Origin: Thalassospira sp. HJ
GTDB taxonomy: Bacteria > Pseudomonadota > Alphaproteobacteria > Rhodospirillales > Thalassospiraceae
Length of the DNA stretch: 64,000 nucleotides
Direction of reading: 5' to 3'
Assembly: GCF_000948415.1 (NCBI RefSeq)
Contig: NZ_JYII01000020.1
Span: 62,001 to 126,000, forward strand
The position numbers and the translations under genes are program-made. The notes beneath the pieces are model-generated. The model was not told the DNA's origin, ran no database searches, and saw only the letters and a program-made list of their open reading frames with translations. This document shows, one piece after another, positions 36,912-48,286 of this stretch (the stretch's first letter is position 1; each line of letters begins with the position of its first letter).

Positions 36912-36925
36912 CGACAATATTGTCG
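36912..36925. promoter_or_regulatory. Palindrome, candidate PspF upstream activating site
   Basis: The perfect 14-bp palindrome CGACAATATTGTCG lies about 65 bp upstream of the sigma-54 promoter, where an enhancer for the activator is expected, and 25 bp before pspF, where it could also give autorepression. The assignment to PspF is inference. Confidence 0.5.
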
Positions 36926-36949
36926 TTTTTCGATAACGTTTTTCGCGAA

Positions 36950-37959
<1,010 letters not shown>

Positions 37960-37963
<4 letters not shown>

Positions 37964-38793
37964 GCAATCTTACTTTTTGTGCTATCGATCAGATAATTCA
38001 CAAAGGCAGAACAGGCGACAATCATAAACCTTGCTTCAGCATTGCTGATCTCAGCCTCCTCCAGCATAGCATGACGAATACCACTACCGTCGCTGGTGTA
38101 ACCGTATAGCTTTTGAAAGCTATCCCGCATCGCTGGGTGCAACCCATCAATCTTCTTAAGTGTTTGGCCTAATGTATCTTTATTCGACCCGGAGATTATC
38201 GCACATGCTGATTCAACGGCTGAAATAGCCTCTTTAATCGCGTTTCGGTAATCGGGGTCTGGGCGTTTAGAATATAACGCCAGAGATGCCTTTAGATGCG
38301 CCGATGACGCAGCAAACGGTCCATCGTTATCTATGGCTTGCTTTATCTCGGCAGTTTCTTCAACATCACGAAGCAAAGTCACCATACCCCCAACTACCCG
38401 GTATGCTGAACGTTCTTCCTCTAAAGCCCGATTTATCGACTTGACGAAACCTTGCCAACCATTGTTGGCGGAGAATTTTGCTAAGTTGAATTCGACAAAA
38501 TCGAAGACCTCGTACCAAACCCCTTGTAGCATGAAAGCCTTGATTTCAGCGGCTGCATCACCTGAATACTTGGGTATTGCGTCAATTGGGTAACGAAAGA
38601 ATTGATACCATACCTTTTCGCAATAAAGCTTGAGCTTAATGTTGTGCCTAATTTCGGCAGCTCGATTAAATCGCTCGAAAACCTGCATAAAGACAATGCT
38701 CCACAGGCGATTTCTAGTATGCTCACTTATCCATTCAGGCCTCTCTAGGCTGGCTAAGTCTACATAACCGTTCCTCTCAGAAAATCTGCGCAT
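37960..38793 (-). CDS. AbiJ-like protein, abortive-infection candidate
   Basis: 277-residue soluble protein. The N-terminus MRRFSERNGYVD and the helical segment RPEWISEHTRNRLWSIVF resemble the N-terminal domain of AbiJ-type phage-resistance proteins. The C-terminal half is helical, HEPN-like, with AIKEAISAVESACAIISG and a GYTSDGSGIRHAMLEE segment whose R-H could be part of an RNase site. GC content and codon use are visibly lower than in psp genes, so it is probably horizontally acquired. Its stop overlaps the pspF stop by 4 bp. A GTG at 38826 is an alternative start. Confidence 0.65.
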
Positions 38794-38890
38794 CAGCAAA
38801 ATCCCGGCCAAAAAAACATTTCGCACACGAACATTAGAAAACTCCTTCTTTTAAACAATATAGCCTTCTATCGCTGGTAGTTTCAATTTC

Positions 38891-40039
38891 ATGAACAACA
38901 ACTCACTGCCCCAAATCCCGCTCCGTGCTGTTTTCATGCGCGGCGGCACCAGTCGGGCGTTGTTTTTCCGGGCTGAGGATTTACCACCTGCAGGTCCCGC
39001 GCGCGATTCCATGATCCTGAGCGCCATGGGCAGCCCGGATCCGAACAAGCGCCAGCTTGATGGCATGGGGGCCGGGACGTCTTCGACCTCGAAAATCGCG
39101 ATCATTGCCAAATCAACCCGCGAAGATGCCGATATCGATTACACCTTCGGGCAGGTTTCGGTGGATGCGCCGGTGATCAGCTACAAGGGAAATTGCGGCA
39201 ATATCTCCTCGGCCGTCGGGCCTTATGCGGTTGAGGAAGGATTGGTTGAAACGTCCGGCTATCAAGCGACTGTCCGCATCCACAACACCAATACCGGCAA
39301 GATCATCGTCGCCAGATTTGACCTGCAAAACGGTTTGCCGAAACTCGACGGTGATTTTGCCCTGGATGGTGTCGCGGGGACCGGCGCGCCGATTGCGCTT
39401 TCCTTCCTGGCACCCGGCGGATCAAGCACCGGCAAGACGCTCCCGACCGGCAGGGCGCGCGAGGTTCTGGAGACCGATGGTTTTGGCGCCATCGAGGTTT
39501 CACTGGTCGATGTCAGCAACCCGATTGCCTGCATCCATGCGCAAAGCCTTGGCCTGACCGGACGCGAAAGCCCGGCCGAGATCACCGAAACGCCGGGCCT
39601 GTTGGAGAAAATCGAAACCATCCGCATAGCCGCAGCCGTTCGCATGGGGATTTGCAGCCTCGAAGAAGCTCAAACCACCGTGCGCAACCTGCCGCAAATC
39701 GCCATCGTCTCCGCCCCGACCGATCAGGACAGCCCGGCCACCAATATCGTACTTCGGATGATTTCGACCGGGCAGGCCCACGCATCCAGTCCGATCACAG
39801 GTGGGATTTGTCTGGCCGCGACCATGAAACTGCCGGGCTCCGTCGCCCATGCACTGGCGCGTGCGAACAAGGATACCCGTCAGCCACTGAGCATCGCGCA
39901 TCCGTCCGGCACGCTGGCCCTGGATGCCGATATCAGCGGCAGCACGGTCGACGATTTCTCTGTTAACGCCGTCACGGTGTTTCGTACCGCGCGACGTTTG
40001 ATGCAGGGCGAGGTCATGGTGCCCCGCCACCGCATTTGA
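38891..40039 (+). CDS. PrpF-family isomerase
   Basis: 382-residue protein of the PrpF/diaminopimelate-epimerase fold (FMRGGTSRALFFR and GNCGNISSAVGPYAVEEG are the two signature regions). Members include 2-methylaconitate isomerase of the methylcitrate cycle and 4-oxalomesaconate tautomerase of gallate breakdown. No methylcitrate or gallate gene is adjacent, so the substrate is open. Single gene between the AbiJ-like gene and hipBA. Confidence 0.86.
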   Translation: MNNNSLPQIPLRAVFMRGGTSRALFFRAEDLPPAGPARDSMILSAMGSPDPNKRQLDGMGAGTSSTSKIAIIAKSTREDADIDYTFGQVSVDAPVISYKGNCGNISSAVGPYAVEEGLVETSGYQATVRIHNTNTGKIIVARFDLQNGLPKLDGDFALDGVAGTGAPIALSFLAPGGSSTGKTLPTGRAREVLETDGFGAIEVSLVDVSNPIACIHAQSLGLTGRESPAEITETPGLLEKIETIRIAAAVRMGICSLEEAQTTVRNLPQIAIVSAPTDQDSPATNIVLRMISTGQAHASSPITGGICLAATMKLPGSVAHALARANKDTRQPLSIAHPSGTLALDADISGSTVDDFSVNAVTVFRTARRLMQGEVMVPRHRI

Positions 40040-40056
40040 GCATTTATTCGCCATTT

Positions 40057-40111
40057 CGCATAAAATTAAATTATTACCCAAATCACATAAATTGAGATTA
40101 TGTGCTATAAT
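40057..40111 (+). promoter_or_regulatory. hipBA promoter with two candidate HipB operators
   Basis: TGC-TATAAT (40103-40111) is an extended -10. Overlapping its upstream side is CACATAA-N7-TTATGTG (40084-40104), a perfect dyad. A weaker copy with the same spacing, CGCATAA-N7-TTATTAC, lies 27 bp upstream (40057-40077). Paired dyads over the promoter fit autorepression by the HipB dimer. Confidence 0.65.
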
Positions 40112-40152
40112 CGATATTGTCTTTTTATGAGAAACAGCGCATAATTATTTGT

Positions 40153-40404
40153 ATGAACGAATTAGCACGCACACCAAAGCAGATTGGTAACTCCATCCGC
40201 CGCGCACGTAAAACCCGCGGCTGGAGTCAAACGGTCCTTGGGCAGAAATCAAACCTGCGACAGGAAACAATTTCTCTAATTGAAACCGGCAATCCATCAG
40301 CGCGCATGGACACCATTCTGACCGTCCTTGCCGCACTTGATCTGGAACTCAGAATTCACACCCGATATCAAGGCTCCTCATCCGATATTGAGGACATATT
40401 CTAG
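40153..40404 (+). CDS. hipB: HipB-like antitoxin (XRE family)
   Basis: 83-residue DNA-binding antitoxin. The helix-turn-helix runs through IGNSIRRARKTRGWSQTVLG and NLRQETISLIETGNPSARMD. ATG 40153 (MNELARTPKQ) is chosen over the ATG at 40117, which lies right behind the -10 box and encodes unrelated residues. It ends in a TAG that overlaps the GTG start of hipA by one base. Confidence 0.88.
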   Translation: MNELARTPKQIGNSIRRARKTRGWSQTVLGQKSNLRQETISLIETGNPSARMDTILTVLAALDLELRIHTRYQGSSSDIEDIF

Positions 40405-41723
40405 TGCCACGAAAAGCCAAACATGCTCCGTTGAACGTTTACCTGAATAACCGACTAGTCGGCCAGCTTCACAAACAAACTAGTGGAGCTATAAAGTTCA
40501 TATACGATGAAAACTGGTTAAATTGGGAACATACTTTTCCCATCTCTCTTTCGATGCCACTTCGGGAAGACGCCTATAGCGGTGAAGCTGCGGTAGCCGT
40601 ATTTGACAACTTGCTACCTGATTCCGACCTTCTGCGCAGACGTGTTGCTGAAGAAGTCGGAGCACGCGGTATCGATGCTTACAGTTTACTGAAAGCCATT
40701 GGACGCGATTGCGTCGGCGCCCTTCAGTTTGTGCCAGGTGAACTTACACCAAGCACAGACAGCACCAAAATTTATGGAAACCCTGTCTCAGAACAGGAAA
40801 TTGAGAAAGTCCTCAACAATTTGGCCCAAGCCCCATTGGGACTGCAGAAAGATGACGATTTCCGAATTTCAGTAGCTGGAGCACAGGAAAAGACAGCTTT
40901 TCTTCGCCATGAGGGAAAATGGCTAAAACCAGAGGGAACAACCCCAACCACACACCTTTTCAAAACCCAGATCGGACATTTACCAGAGGGCATTGACCTC
41001 ACAAACAGTGTGGAAAACGAGTTTTATTGCCTTCAGCTTTTCAAAGCATTTGATCTTCCCGTTAACAATGCTGAAATCAAGACCTTTGGCGAAACCAAAG
41101 CCCTTGTAATCGAACGGTTTGATCGACGCTGGACGAAAGACGGGCGACTACTCCGATTGCCACAGGAGGATTGCTGTCAAAGCCTGTCCGTTCCACCTAC
41201 CATGAAATACCAAAACCAAGGTGGTCCGGGAATTACCGACATTCTCAACCTCCTAAAAGGAAGCGACTACCCAGCGGATGATCAGAGCCGTTTTCTTAAG
41301 GCACAAATTCTATTTTGGCTGATAGGGGCAACCGATGGTCACGCCAAGAACTTCAGCGTCTTCTTAAGGTCGGGTGGCGGCTATTCACTAACACCATTCT
41401 ATGACGTACTCACAACACAGCCCTGCCTCGACGCAAAGCAAATTACGCGACGCCAGATGAAACTGGCAATGTCAGTCGGCAACAGTCGTCATTACCGTAT
41501 CGACCAAGTTTACCCGCGCCACTTTATTCAAACATCAGACCAAGCAGGACTATCGCGACAAGTCATTCAAGAAATACTTGAACAACTGATCGAAACCGCG
41601 CCCAAAGCCATTTCAAACCTCGAAAGCACCCTGCCTGATGACTTCCCGGACGAAATTCACAGCTCTGTTCAAACGGCCATGAGACAGCGGTTGGATAGCC
41701 TACAACTACCAACCGGGATGTAA
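40404..41723 (+). CDS. hipA: HipA-family serine/threonine kinase toxin
   Basis: 439-residue kinase of the HipA type, which in known systems phosphorylates glutamyl-tRNA synthetase or related targets and causes persistence. N-subdomain 1 (NVYLNNRLVGQLHKQTSGAI) is followed by the Ser-containing P-loop VAGAQEKTAF, the VIERFDR strand, the catalytic loop ATDGHAKNFS and the metal Asp in LTPFYDVL. All catalytic residues are present. GTG start in TAGTG overlap. DNA is lower in GC than surroundings, consistent with transfer. Confidence 0.9.
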   Translation: MPRKAKHAPLNVYLNNRLVGQLHKQTSGAIKFIYDENWLNWEHTFPISLSMPLREDAYSGEAAVAVFDNLLPDSDLLRRRVAEEVGARGIDAYSLLKAIGRDCVGALQFVPGELTPSTDSTKIYGNPVSEQEIEKVLNNLAQAPLGLQKDDDFRISVAGAQEKTAFLRHEGKWLKPEGTTPTTHLFKTQIGHLPEGIDLTNSVENEFYCLQLFKAFDLPVNNAEIKTFGETKALVIERFDRRWTKDGRLLRLPQEDCCQSLSVPPTMKYQNQGGPGITDILNLLKGSDYPADDQSRFLKAQILFWLIGATDGHAKNFSVFLRSGGGYSLTPFYDVLTTQPCLDAKQITRRQMKLAMSVGNSRHYRIDQVYPRHFIQTSDQAGLSRQVIQEILEQLIETAPKAISNLESTLPDDFPDEIHSSVQTAMRQRLDSLQLPTGM

Positions 41724-41725
41724 TC

Positions 41726-42859
41726 TCAGTCAGCCAGCGCCCGCGCAATCACCATGCGCTGGATATCGGACGTGCCTTCATAGATCTGGCAAACCCGGAC
41801 ATCGCGATAGATACGCTCGACCGGGAAGTCCTTGAGATAGCCATAGCCGCCATGAATCTGGATCGCGGCCGAGCAGACTTCCTCGGCAATTTCAGAGGCA
41901 AACATCTTGGCCATGCAGGCCTCGGTCAGACACGGCTTGTGATCATCACGCAAAATGGCGGCGCGATGGACAAGCAACCGGGCCGCATCGATCTTGGTCG
42001 CCATATCGGCCAGGCGGAACGCCACCGCCTGATGATCAATGATCTTTTTGCCAAAGGTTTCGCGTTCATTGGCGTAGTCCTTGGCGGCCTCGAACGCGGC
42101 GCGGGCCATGCCGACCGACTGGGCAGCAATGCCGATGCGCCCGCCTTCAAGATTGGCCAGCGCGATCTTGTAGCCCTGTCCTTCTTCACCCAGCATATTG
42201 TCGGCTGGTACCCGGCATTCAACAAAGGTGATCTGACAGGTGTCAGACGCATTCTGACCAAGCTTTTCCTCAACCCGGGAAACGACGTAGCCCGGGGTAT
42301 CGGTCGGCACGATAAAGGCGGAAATGCCGCGCTTTCCGGCATCCGGATCGGTCACGGCAAAGACGATGGCAACGTCGCCCTCAGACCCCGATGTGATGAA
42401 TTGCTTCGCACCATTCAGGATCCAGTGATCGCCATCGCGGACCGCACGGGTGCGTAGCGCACTGGCATCCGATCCGGCCTGCGGTTCGGTCAGGCAGAAG
42501 GCCCCGATCTTTTCACCGCGCGCCATGGGCACAAGAAATTCCTGTTTCTGTGCCTCTGTCCCGAATTTCAGGATCGGCATGCAGCCGACAGAGTTATGCA
42601 CCGACATGATGGTCGAGGTAGCACCATCACCAGCGGCAATTTCCTCAAGCGCCAGGGCATAGGCGACATGATCCATGCCCGCCCCGCCATACTCGTCAGG
42701 CACCAGCATGCCCAGAAAGCCAAGCTCGCCCAGCCCGGCAATGGCTTCTGCCGGGAAGGTGTGGTGGATGTCCCATTTTGCGGCATTGGGTTTGAGTTCG
42801 TTTTCGGCAAACTCACGCGCAGTATCGCGCACCATGATCTGATGTTCTTCCAACCGCAT
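41726..42859 (-). CDS. Acyl-CoA dehydrogenase (short/branched-chain type)
   Basis: 377-residue flavoprotein passing electrons to ETF. Family signatures are [27 protein letters not shown] and the C-terminal [19 protein letters not shown] with RMVIARAL. The preferred start is ATG 42859 ([10 protein letters not shown]): GGGAGG lies nine bases before it but directly touches the earlier ATG at 42868. Likely an isobutyryl- or short-chain enzyme; not certain. Confidence 0.87.
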   Translation of the reverse strand: MRLEEHQIMVRDTAREFAENELKPNAAKWDIHHTFPAEAIAGLGELGFLGMLVPDEYGGAGMDHVAYALALEEIAAGDGATSTIMSVHNSVGCMPILKFGTEAQKQEFLVPMARGEKIGAFCLTEPQAGSDASALRTRAVRDGDHWILNGAKQFITSGSEGDVAIVFAVTDPDAGKRGISAFIVPTDTPGYVVSRVEEKLGQNASDTCQITFVECRVPADNMLGEEGQGYKIALANLEGGRIGIAAQSVGMARAAFEAAKDYANERETFGKKIIDHQAVAFRLADMATKIDAARLLVHRAAILRDDHKPCLTEACMAKMFASEIAEEVCSAAIQIHGGYGYLKDFPVERIYRDVRVCQIYEGTSDIQRMVIARALAD

Positions 42860-42936
42860 GACGGTCATCCTCCCACTGTGCGTTCGCGGGCGATGTCCGG
42901 CCATGCGATCAGAAAACAGCTTTGATCAGACCGGGC

Positions 42937-43557
42937 TTATTCTTCGCCCTGAACAAATTTGTCCTGCTCGGCATCAAAGCGCCACAGGATCCCTTCTTTC
43001 ATGCCGTACCACCAGCCATGCAGCTTGAGGTCACCGGCCTCGACCCGTTCCTTGACGAACGGGAACGACATCAGGTTTTGCAGCGAGTTACGGATCGAAT
43101 GGCGCGATACCTTGTCGGCATCCGGGCCATGTTCCAGGCAGCATTTCGCAATGCTGACCCACTCGCCGATAAAGTCACGATCCGGCACCTTGCCGGTTTC
43201 GCCATGTTCGACCAGCGCCTGCATGCCCCCGCATGCCGAATGGCCGAGAATGACGATGTCCTTGACCTTGAGATCGCGCACCGCAAATTCGATCGCCGAA
43301 GACGTCCCGTGATAGTTTTCATCGGGCTCATAGGGCGGAACAAGGTTTGCCACGTTACGAATGACAAACATCTCGCCCGGTTCGGCATTGGTGAGAATGG
43401 CGGGATCAACGCGGGAATCAGAACAGGCAATCAGAAGAACTTCCGGTCGCTGGCCCATGCTGACCAGATCTTCAACGCGCTCCGGGCGCTGATCATAATA
43501 CATCGCCTTGAAGCTCTTGAACCCGGCAAGCATCCGATCAACGGTTGGCTTTGACAT
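42937..43557 (-). CDS. Beta-class carbonic anhydrase
   Basis: 206-residue zinc enzyme interconverting CO2 and bicarbonate. Zinc ligands are visible in IACSDSRVDPAI (Cys, Asp pair) and LGHSACGGMQAL (His, Cys). Neighbouring, co-directional genes encode SbtB-like and SbtA-like proteins, so it probably works with bicarbonate uptake. A 9-bp-arm dyad lies just upstream of the start. Confidence 0.92.
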   Translation of the reverse strand: MSKPTVDRMLAGFKSFKAMYYDQRPERVEDLVSMGQRPEVLLIACSDSRVDPAILTNAEPGEMFVIRNVANLVPPYEPDENYHGTSSAIEFAVRDLKVKDIVILGHSACGGMQALVEHGETGKVPDRDFIGEWVSIAKCCLEHGPDADKVSRHSIRNSLQNLMSFPFVKERVEAGDLKLHGWWYGMKEGILWRFDAEQDKFVQGEE

Positions 43558-43570
43558 CTCGCGAAGTCCC

Positions 43571-43600
43571 CTATTCTGTATGACTCTGTCGACAAAATAG
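43571..43600. promoter_or_regulatory. Dyad in the carbonic anhydrase leader
   Basis: CTATTCTGT (43571-43579) and ACAAAATAG (43592-43600) are inverted with one mismatch around a 12-bp centre. It ends 14 bp before the start codon, so it could act as operator or as an mRNA hairpin. Confidence 0.4.
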
Positions 43601-43698
43601 GACCAAATTGCCCAAGTTGATAGCCCTCATTCACACCTTTTGAATCGTTCTAAACGTGCGACCTCCTTTGTTTTGATCCCAACAAAACCCTGACGTTT

Positions 43699-44010
43699 CT
43701 AGAAGCGGTCCGCGCGCAGCACCTGACAATCACTGATTGTGACAACGCCGATATGGCGGTCCACCACCTCGAATGCGGCTTCCAGCATCCGGTCAAGTTT
43801 CTCGGGCCGGATAATGCAGATCACCTGAACCATCCCGCCGCCGCGCGATATGGTGTCATCGCGGCTCCAATTGCCTGACCGACCCGATCCACCAAGGACT
43901 GGCAGAACCGAAAAGCCGGTCACACCGGCCCCTTCAAGCGCCTGACGCAGGCGGCTTTCCATGATGGCTTCGATAATGATCGCCACGCGTTTGGCATCAT
44001 GCTTTTCCAT
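43699..44010 (-). CDS. P-II-like signalling protein, SbtB type
   Basis: 103-residue ferredoxin-fold protein. It starts at ATG 44010 (MEKHDAKRVAIIIEAIME). The LPVLGGSGRSGNWSRDD stretch corresponds to the T-loop region of SbtB, not to the uridylylation loop of GlnB. It lies four bases after the SbtA-like transporter gene, matching the known transporter/regulator pair in which SbtB blocks or tunes SbtA in response to adenine nucleotides. Confidence 0.82.
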   Translation of the reverse strand: MEKHDAKRVAIIIEAIMESRLRQALEGAGVTGFSVLPVLGGSGRSGNWSRDDTISRGGGMVQVICIIRPEKLDRMLEAAFEVVDRHIGVVTISDCQVLRADRF

Positions 44011-44014
44011 GGGA

Positions 44015-44989
44015 TTAACCTCCGTGAACGGCGCTGGCCATCGCAAGATAAAGCGGAATGCCAAGCGTCAGGTTGAAGGGGAATGTCACGCCAAGTGACA
44101 GCGTAAGATAGACCGACGGATTGGCTTCCGGCAGGGCAACACGCATCGCGGCCGGAACCGCGATATAACTTGCCGATGCGGCCAGCACCATCAGAAGCAC
44201 CGCGCCACCCAGTGACAACCCAATGATCAGGGCAAAGGCGAGCCCCAGGCACGATCCGATCACCGGCATCAGCACCCCAAAGGCCAGTGGCCCCGGGCGT
44301 AACACCGCGCGCCCCTGCTTAAGGCCACGTCCTGCAACCAGCCCCATATCAAGCAGGAACAGGCACAGAACCCCCTGGAAGGGCGAAACAATCAGCGCCT
44401 CGATTTTGGCCATGCCATCCGCACCGGTGATCCAGCCGATAAAGAAACTGCCGACCAGCAAAACGATTGAGCCATTGAGCAGGATTTCACGGATCAGCGC
44501 GCCATCCAACCGGCCCTTGCCCCCTGATGAGACAAGCAACAGGGCCGAGAATATGGCTGGTGCTTCCATCGCGGCTGCAACCGCGACCATATAACCCTCT
44601 GCCGCGATGCCGGAACTTTGCAAGACCGAGGTCGCCGCGACAAAGGTAACAATCGAGATGGAACCGTAATGCCCGGCAACCGCGGCCGCATCCGTGCGGC
44701 TCAGTTGCGATATCCAGCGCAACAGGGCAAAGGCAATAAACGGCAGCACAAAGGACAGGATCAAACCCGCCGCCAAACTCATGCCCAATGTCAGGTCGAT
44801 GCCGTTATTGGAAACGGCAACCCCGCCCTTGAAACCGATGGCAAACAGCAGATACAGCGAGATCCCCTTGGCGACGGCCTCAGGGATCGTCAGATCCGAT
44901 CGCGCAAGGGCGGCACCCACCCCCAGAACAAAGAATAGAACGATGGGCGACAGAAGATTTTGCGCCGCCAGGCTCAACACATCTTGCAT
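44015..44989 (-). CDS. SbtA-family sodium-dependent bicarbonate transporter
   Basis: 324-residue inner-membrane protein with about ten hydrophobic segments. AGHYGSISIVTFVAATSVL is the internal conserved helix of the SbtA family, and KGGVAVSNNGID and ASASYIAVPAAMRVALPEAN are also family-like. With the SbtB-like gene and a nearby beta carbonic anhydrase it forms a bicarbonate-supply cluster in what appears to be a heterotroph. Transport of bicarbonate is inferred from the family. Confidence 0.87.
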   Translation of the reverse strand: MQDVLSLAAQNLLSPIVLFFVLGVGAALARSDLTIPEAVAKGISLYLLFAIGFKGGVAVSNNGIDLTLGMSLAAGLILSFVLPFIAFALLRWISQLSRTDAAAVAGHYGSISIVTFVAATSVLQSSGIAAEGYMVAVAAAMEAPAIFSALLLVSSGGKGRLDGALIREILLNGSIVLLVGSFFIGWITGADGMAKIEALIVSPFQGVLCLFLLDMGLVAGRGLKQGRAVLRPGPLAFGVLMPVIGSCLGLAFALIIGLSLGGAVLLMVLAASASYIAVPAAMRVALPEANPSVYLTLSLGVTFPFNLTLGIPLYLAMASAVHGG

Positions 44990-45093
44990 GGCTGTCCCTT
45001 GACTATGATACCCCGATATCGGTCGCGCAGATGGCTTTGCACCCGCGCTAAAACCATGGTTCCGATAGCAGGATCACGGTTTTCTGTCACCAG

Positions 45094-45120
45094 AAAGCCC
45101 CGCACGCCAAACGGCGGGGC
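45094..45120 (-). terminator. Terminator after the thiolase gene
   Basis: On the minus strand GCCCCGC (45120-45114) pairs with GCGGGGC (45103-45097), followed by TTTC. It lies about 40 bp beyond the thiolase stop. Confidence 0.6.
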
Positions 45121-45160
45121 GTAATCTGGTTCACAGGACCTTACAGGCTCATACGCAAGC

Positions 45161-46348
<1,188 letters not shown>

Positions 46349-46414
46349 GGTCAGAGTCATGGGTCAGAGTCCGTTTGTTTTCGTGGGACGAGGGTTTTGG
46401 TTAAAGCTCAGAAC

Positions 46415-47587
46415 TCAGGCGGTTTCGCCAAACAGTTCACGGCCAATCAGCATACGGCGGATTTCGCTGGTGCCCGCACCGATTTCATAGAGCTTGGCAT
46501 CACGCAGCAGGCGGCCGGTCGGATATTCATTGATATAGCCATTGCCGCCCAGCGTCTGAATGGCTTCGAGCGCCATCCAGGTCGCCTTTTCCGCAGCATA
46601 CAGGATCACACCCGCCGCATCCTTGCGCGAGGTTTCATCACGGTCGCACGCCTTGGCGACTTCATAAACATAAGCGCGGCAGGCATTCATCGTGGTGTAC
46701 ATGTCCGCAATCTTGCCCTGCATCAGCTGGAACTCGCCAATCGCCTTGCCGAACTGTTTGCGCTCGTGAATATAGGGCACGACCACATCCATGCAGGCAC
46801 GCATGATGCCGATGGGACCAGCGGCCAGAACCGCGCGTTCGTAATCAAGGCCGCTCATCAAAACGCGCACGCCACCATTAAGCTGGCCGAGAATGTTTTC
46901 CTCGGGCACTTCGCAATCCTGAAACACCAGCTCGCAGGTGTTCGACCCACGCATGCCCAGCTTGTCGAGCTTTTGCGCGGTCGAGAAGCCCTTGAAAGTT
47001 TTTTCAATGATAAAGGCGGTAATGCCCTTGGGTCCGGCATTGGGATCGGTTTTGGCGTAAACCACCAAGGTATCGGCATCCGGGCCGTTGGTGATCCACA
47101 TCTTGTTGCCGTTCAGGATATAACGATCACCCTTTTTCTCGGCCTTGAGCTTCATGGAAACCACGTCCGATCCTGCGCCCGGCTCGCTCATGGCAAGGGC
47201 TCCGATATGCTCGCCGCTCATCAGTTTGGGCAGGTATTTCGCCTTCTGTTCGGCTGTGGCGTTGCGTTTGAGCTGATTGACACACAGGTTGGAATGCGCG
47301 CCATAAGAAAGTGCTACCGAGGCCGAAGCACGGCTGATTTCTTCCATGGCAATGACATGCTCAAGATAGCCAAGGCCGGTGCCACCGTCTTCCTCGGACA
47401 CCGTCATGCCGAGCAGGCCAAGATCGCCGAACTTGCGCCACAGATCATTGGGGAACTGGTTGGTTTCATCAATCTCGGCCGCGCGCGGGGCGATTTCGGC
47501 CTCGGCAAAGGACGAGACGGTTTCGCGGATCGCTTCTGCGGTTTCGCCAAGATCGAATTTCAATCCGGGAAAGTCGAAAAATGCCAT
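46415..47587 (-). CDS. Isovaleryl-CoA dehydrogenase
   Basis: 390-residue acyl-CoA dehydrogenase. [30 protein letters not shown], the [16 protein letters not shown] flavin region and [20 protein letters not shown] closely match isovaleryl-CoA dehydrogenases of leucine degradation. The carboxylase and hydratase genes that usually accompany it are not in the window. Confidence 0.9.
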   Translation of the reverse strand: MAFFDFPGLKFDLGETAEAIRETVSSFAEAEIAPRAAEIDETNQFPNDLWRKFGDLGLLGMTVSEEDGGTGLGYLEHVIAMEEISRASASVALSYGAHSNLCVNQLKRNATAEQKAKYLPKLMSGEHIGALAMSEPGAGSDVVSMKLKAEKKGDRYILNGNKMWITNGPDADTLVVYAKTDPNAGPKGITAFIIEKTFKGFSTAQKLDKLGMRGSNTCELVFQDCEVPEENILGQLNGGVRVLMSGLDYERAVLAAGPIGIMRACMDVVVPYIHERKQFGKAIGEFQLMQGKIADMYTTMNACRAYVYEVAKACDRDETSRKDAAGVILYAAEKATWMALEAIQTLGGNGYINEYPTGRLLRDAKLYEIGAGTSEIRRMLIGRELFGETA

Positions 47588-47713
47588 GATGGTGTTCCTG
47601 CCCTAGATGTTTTCTCGGTGTTTTCTGACTGTTTCACACGTGTTTCACGCGGGTGATCTACTGGTGATCTTCTGGCGGTCTGATTTTTTGATAAAAGTGA
47701 ATAATCACCGCGA

Positions 47714-48178
47714 TTATGCAACGTCATCCAATAATTCCGGCGGCAGCTTCATGACCTTGAGCGTCTGAAGCGATGTCGCGCACAGAACCGGTTCATCATT
47801 CCTCATACCAAAGACATCGATGCGGGTGACAATGATCGACCGCCCCCGTGAAACAACCTCGCCAACCGCGGTCAAGCGATCCCCCAGACCGGGGGCAACG
47901 ATGTTGAGTTTATATTCAATCGTCAGCATCCCCTGATCTGCCTCAACCAGGCTCCAGCCGGCAAAACCCCCGGCAATATCGGCAAGCCCCGCAATCAAAC
48001 CGCCATGGAAATAGCCGTTATGCTGAATAAGATCGGCGCGCGATGGCACAACCACCTCGACCCGGCCCGGCTGCACATCGGTGACTTCGGCCCCGATCGA
48101 CAGATTGTAGGGCTGCTGGGCAAAACGCTTGCGCACTTCGGCAGCGTAATCGGGGTTTTGCGGTTCAAACGAAGCCAT
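47714..48178 (-). CDS. PaaI-family hot-dog thioesterase
   Basis: 154-residue acyl-CoA thioesterase. The hot-dog core is HNGYFHGGLIAGLADIAGGF, with the catalytic-type Asp and the NGYFHGG turn. ATG 48178 (MASFEPQNPDYA) has AGGA eight bases upstream; the frame further up includes the GTTAAC repeat and is not coding. It sits next to isovaleryl-CoA dehydrogenase and may release excess CoA from its intermediates. Confidence 0.85.
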   Translation of the reverse strand: MASFEPQNPDYAAEVRKRFAQQPYNLSIGAEVTDVQPGRVEVVVPSRADLIQHNGYFHGGLIAGLADIAGGFAGWSLVEADQGMLTIEYKLNIVAPGLGDRLTAVGEVVSRGRSIIVTRIDVFGMRNDEPVLCATSLQTLKVMKLPPELLDDVA

Positions 48179-48249
48179 GTCGCGATCCTGTGGTGAGGCC
48201 AGCACAGCCACAAGGGACTGCACCGGGATATGACGCGACTCTGTTGTAG

Positions 48250-48271
48250 TTAACGTTAACGTTAACGTCAA
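48250..48271. promoter_or_regulatory. TTAACGTT tandem dyads, candidate MerR/LiuR-type operator
   Basis: TTAACGTTAACGTTAA (48250-48265) is a perfect 16-bp palindrome that overlaps TTAACGTTAACGTCAA (48256-48271), a second dyad with one mismatch. The ACGTTAACGT form resembles operators described for branched-chain amino-acid regulators of the LiuR group, and isovaleryl-CoA dehydrogenase is close by. Regulator identity is inference. Confidence 0.45.
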
Positions 48272-48286
48272 ATCAAATCCGCATAG

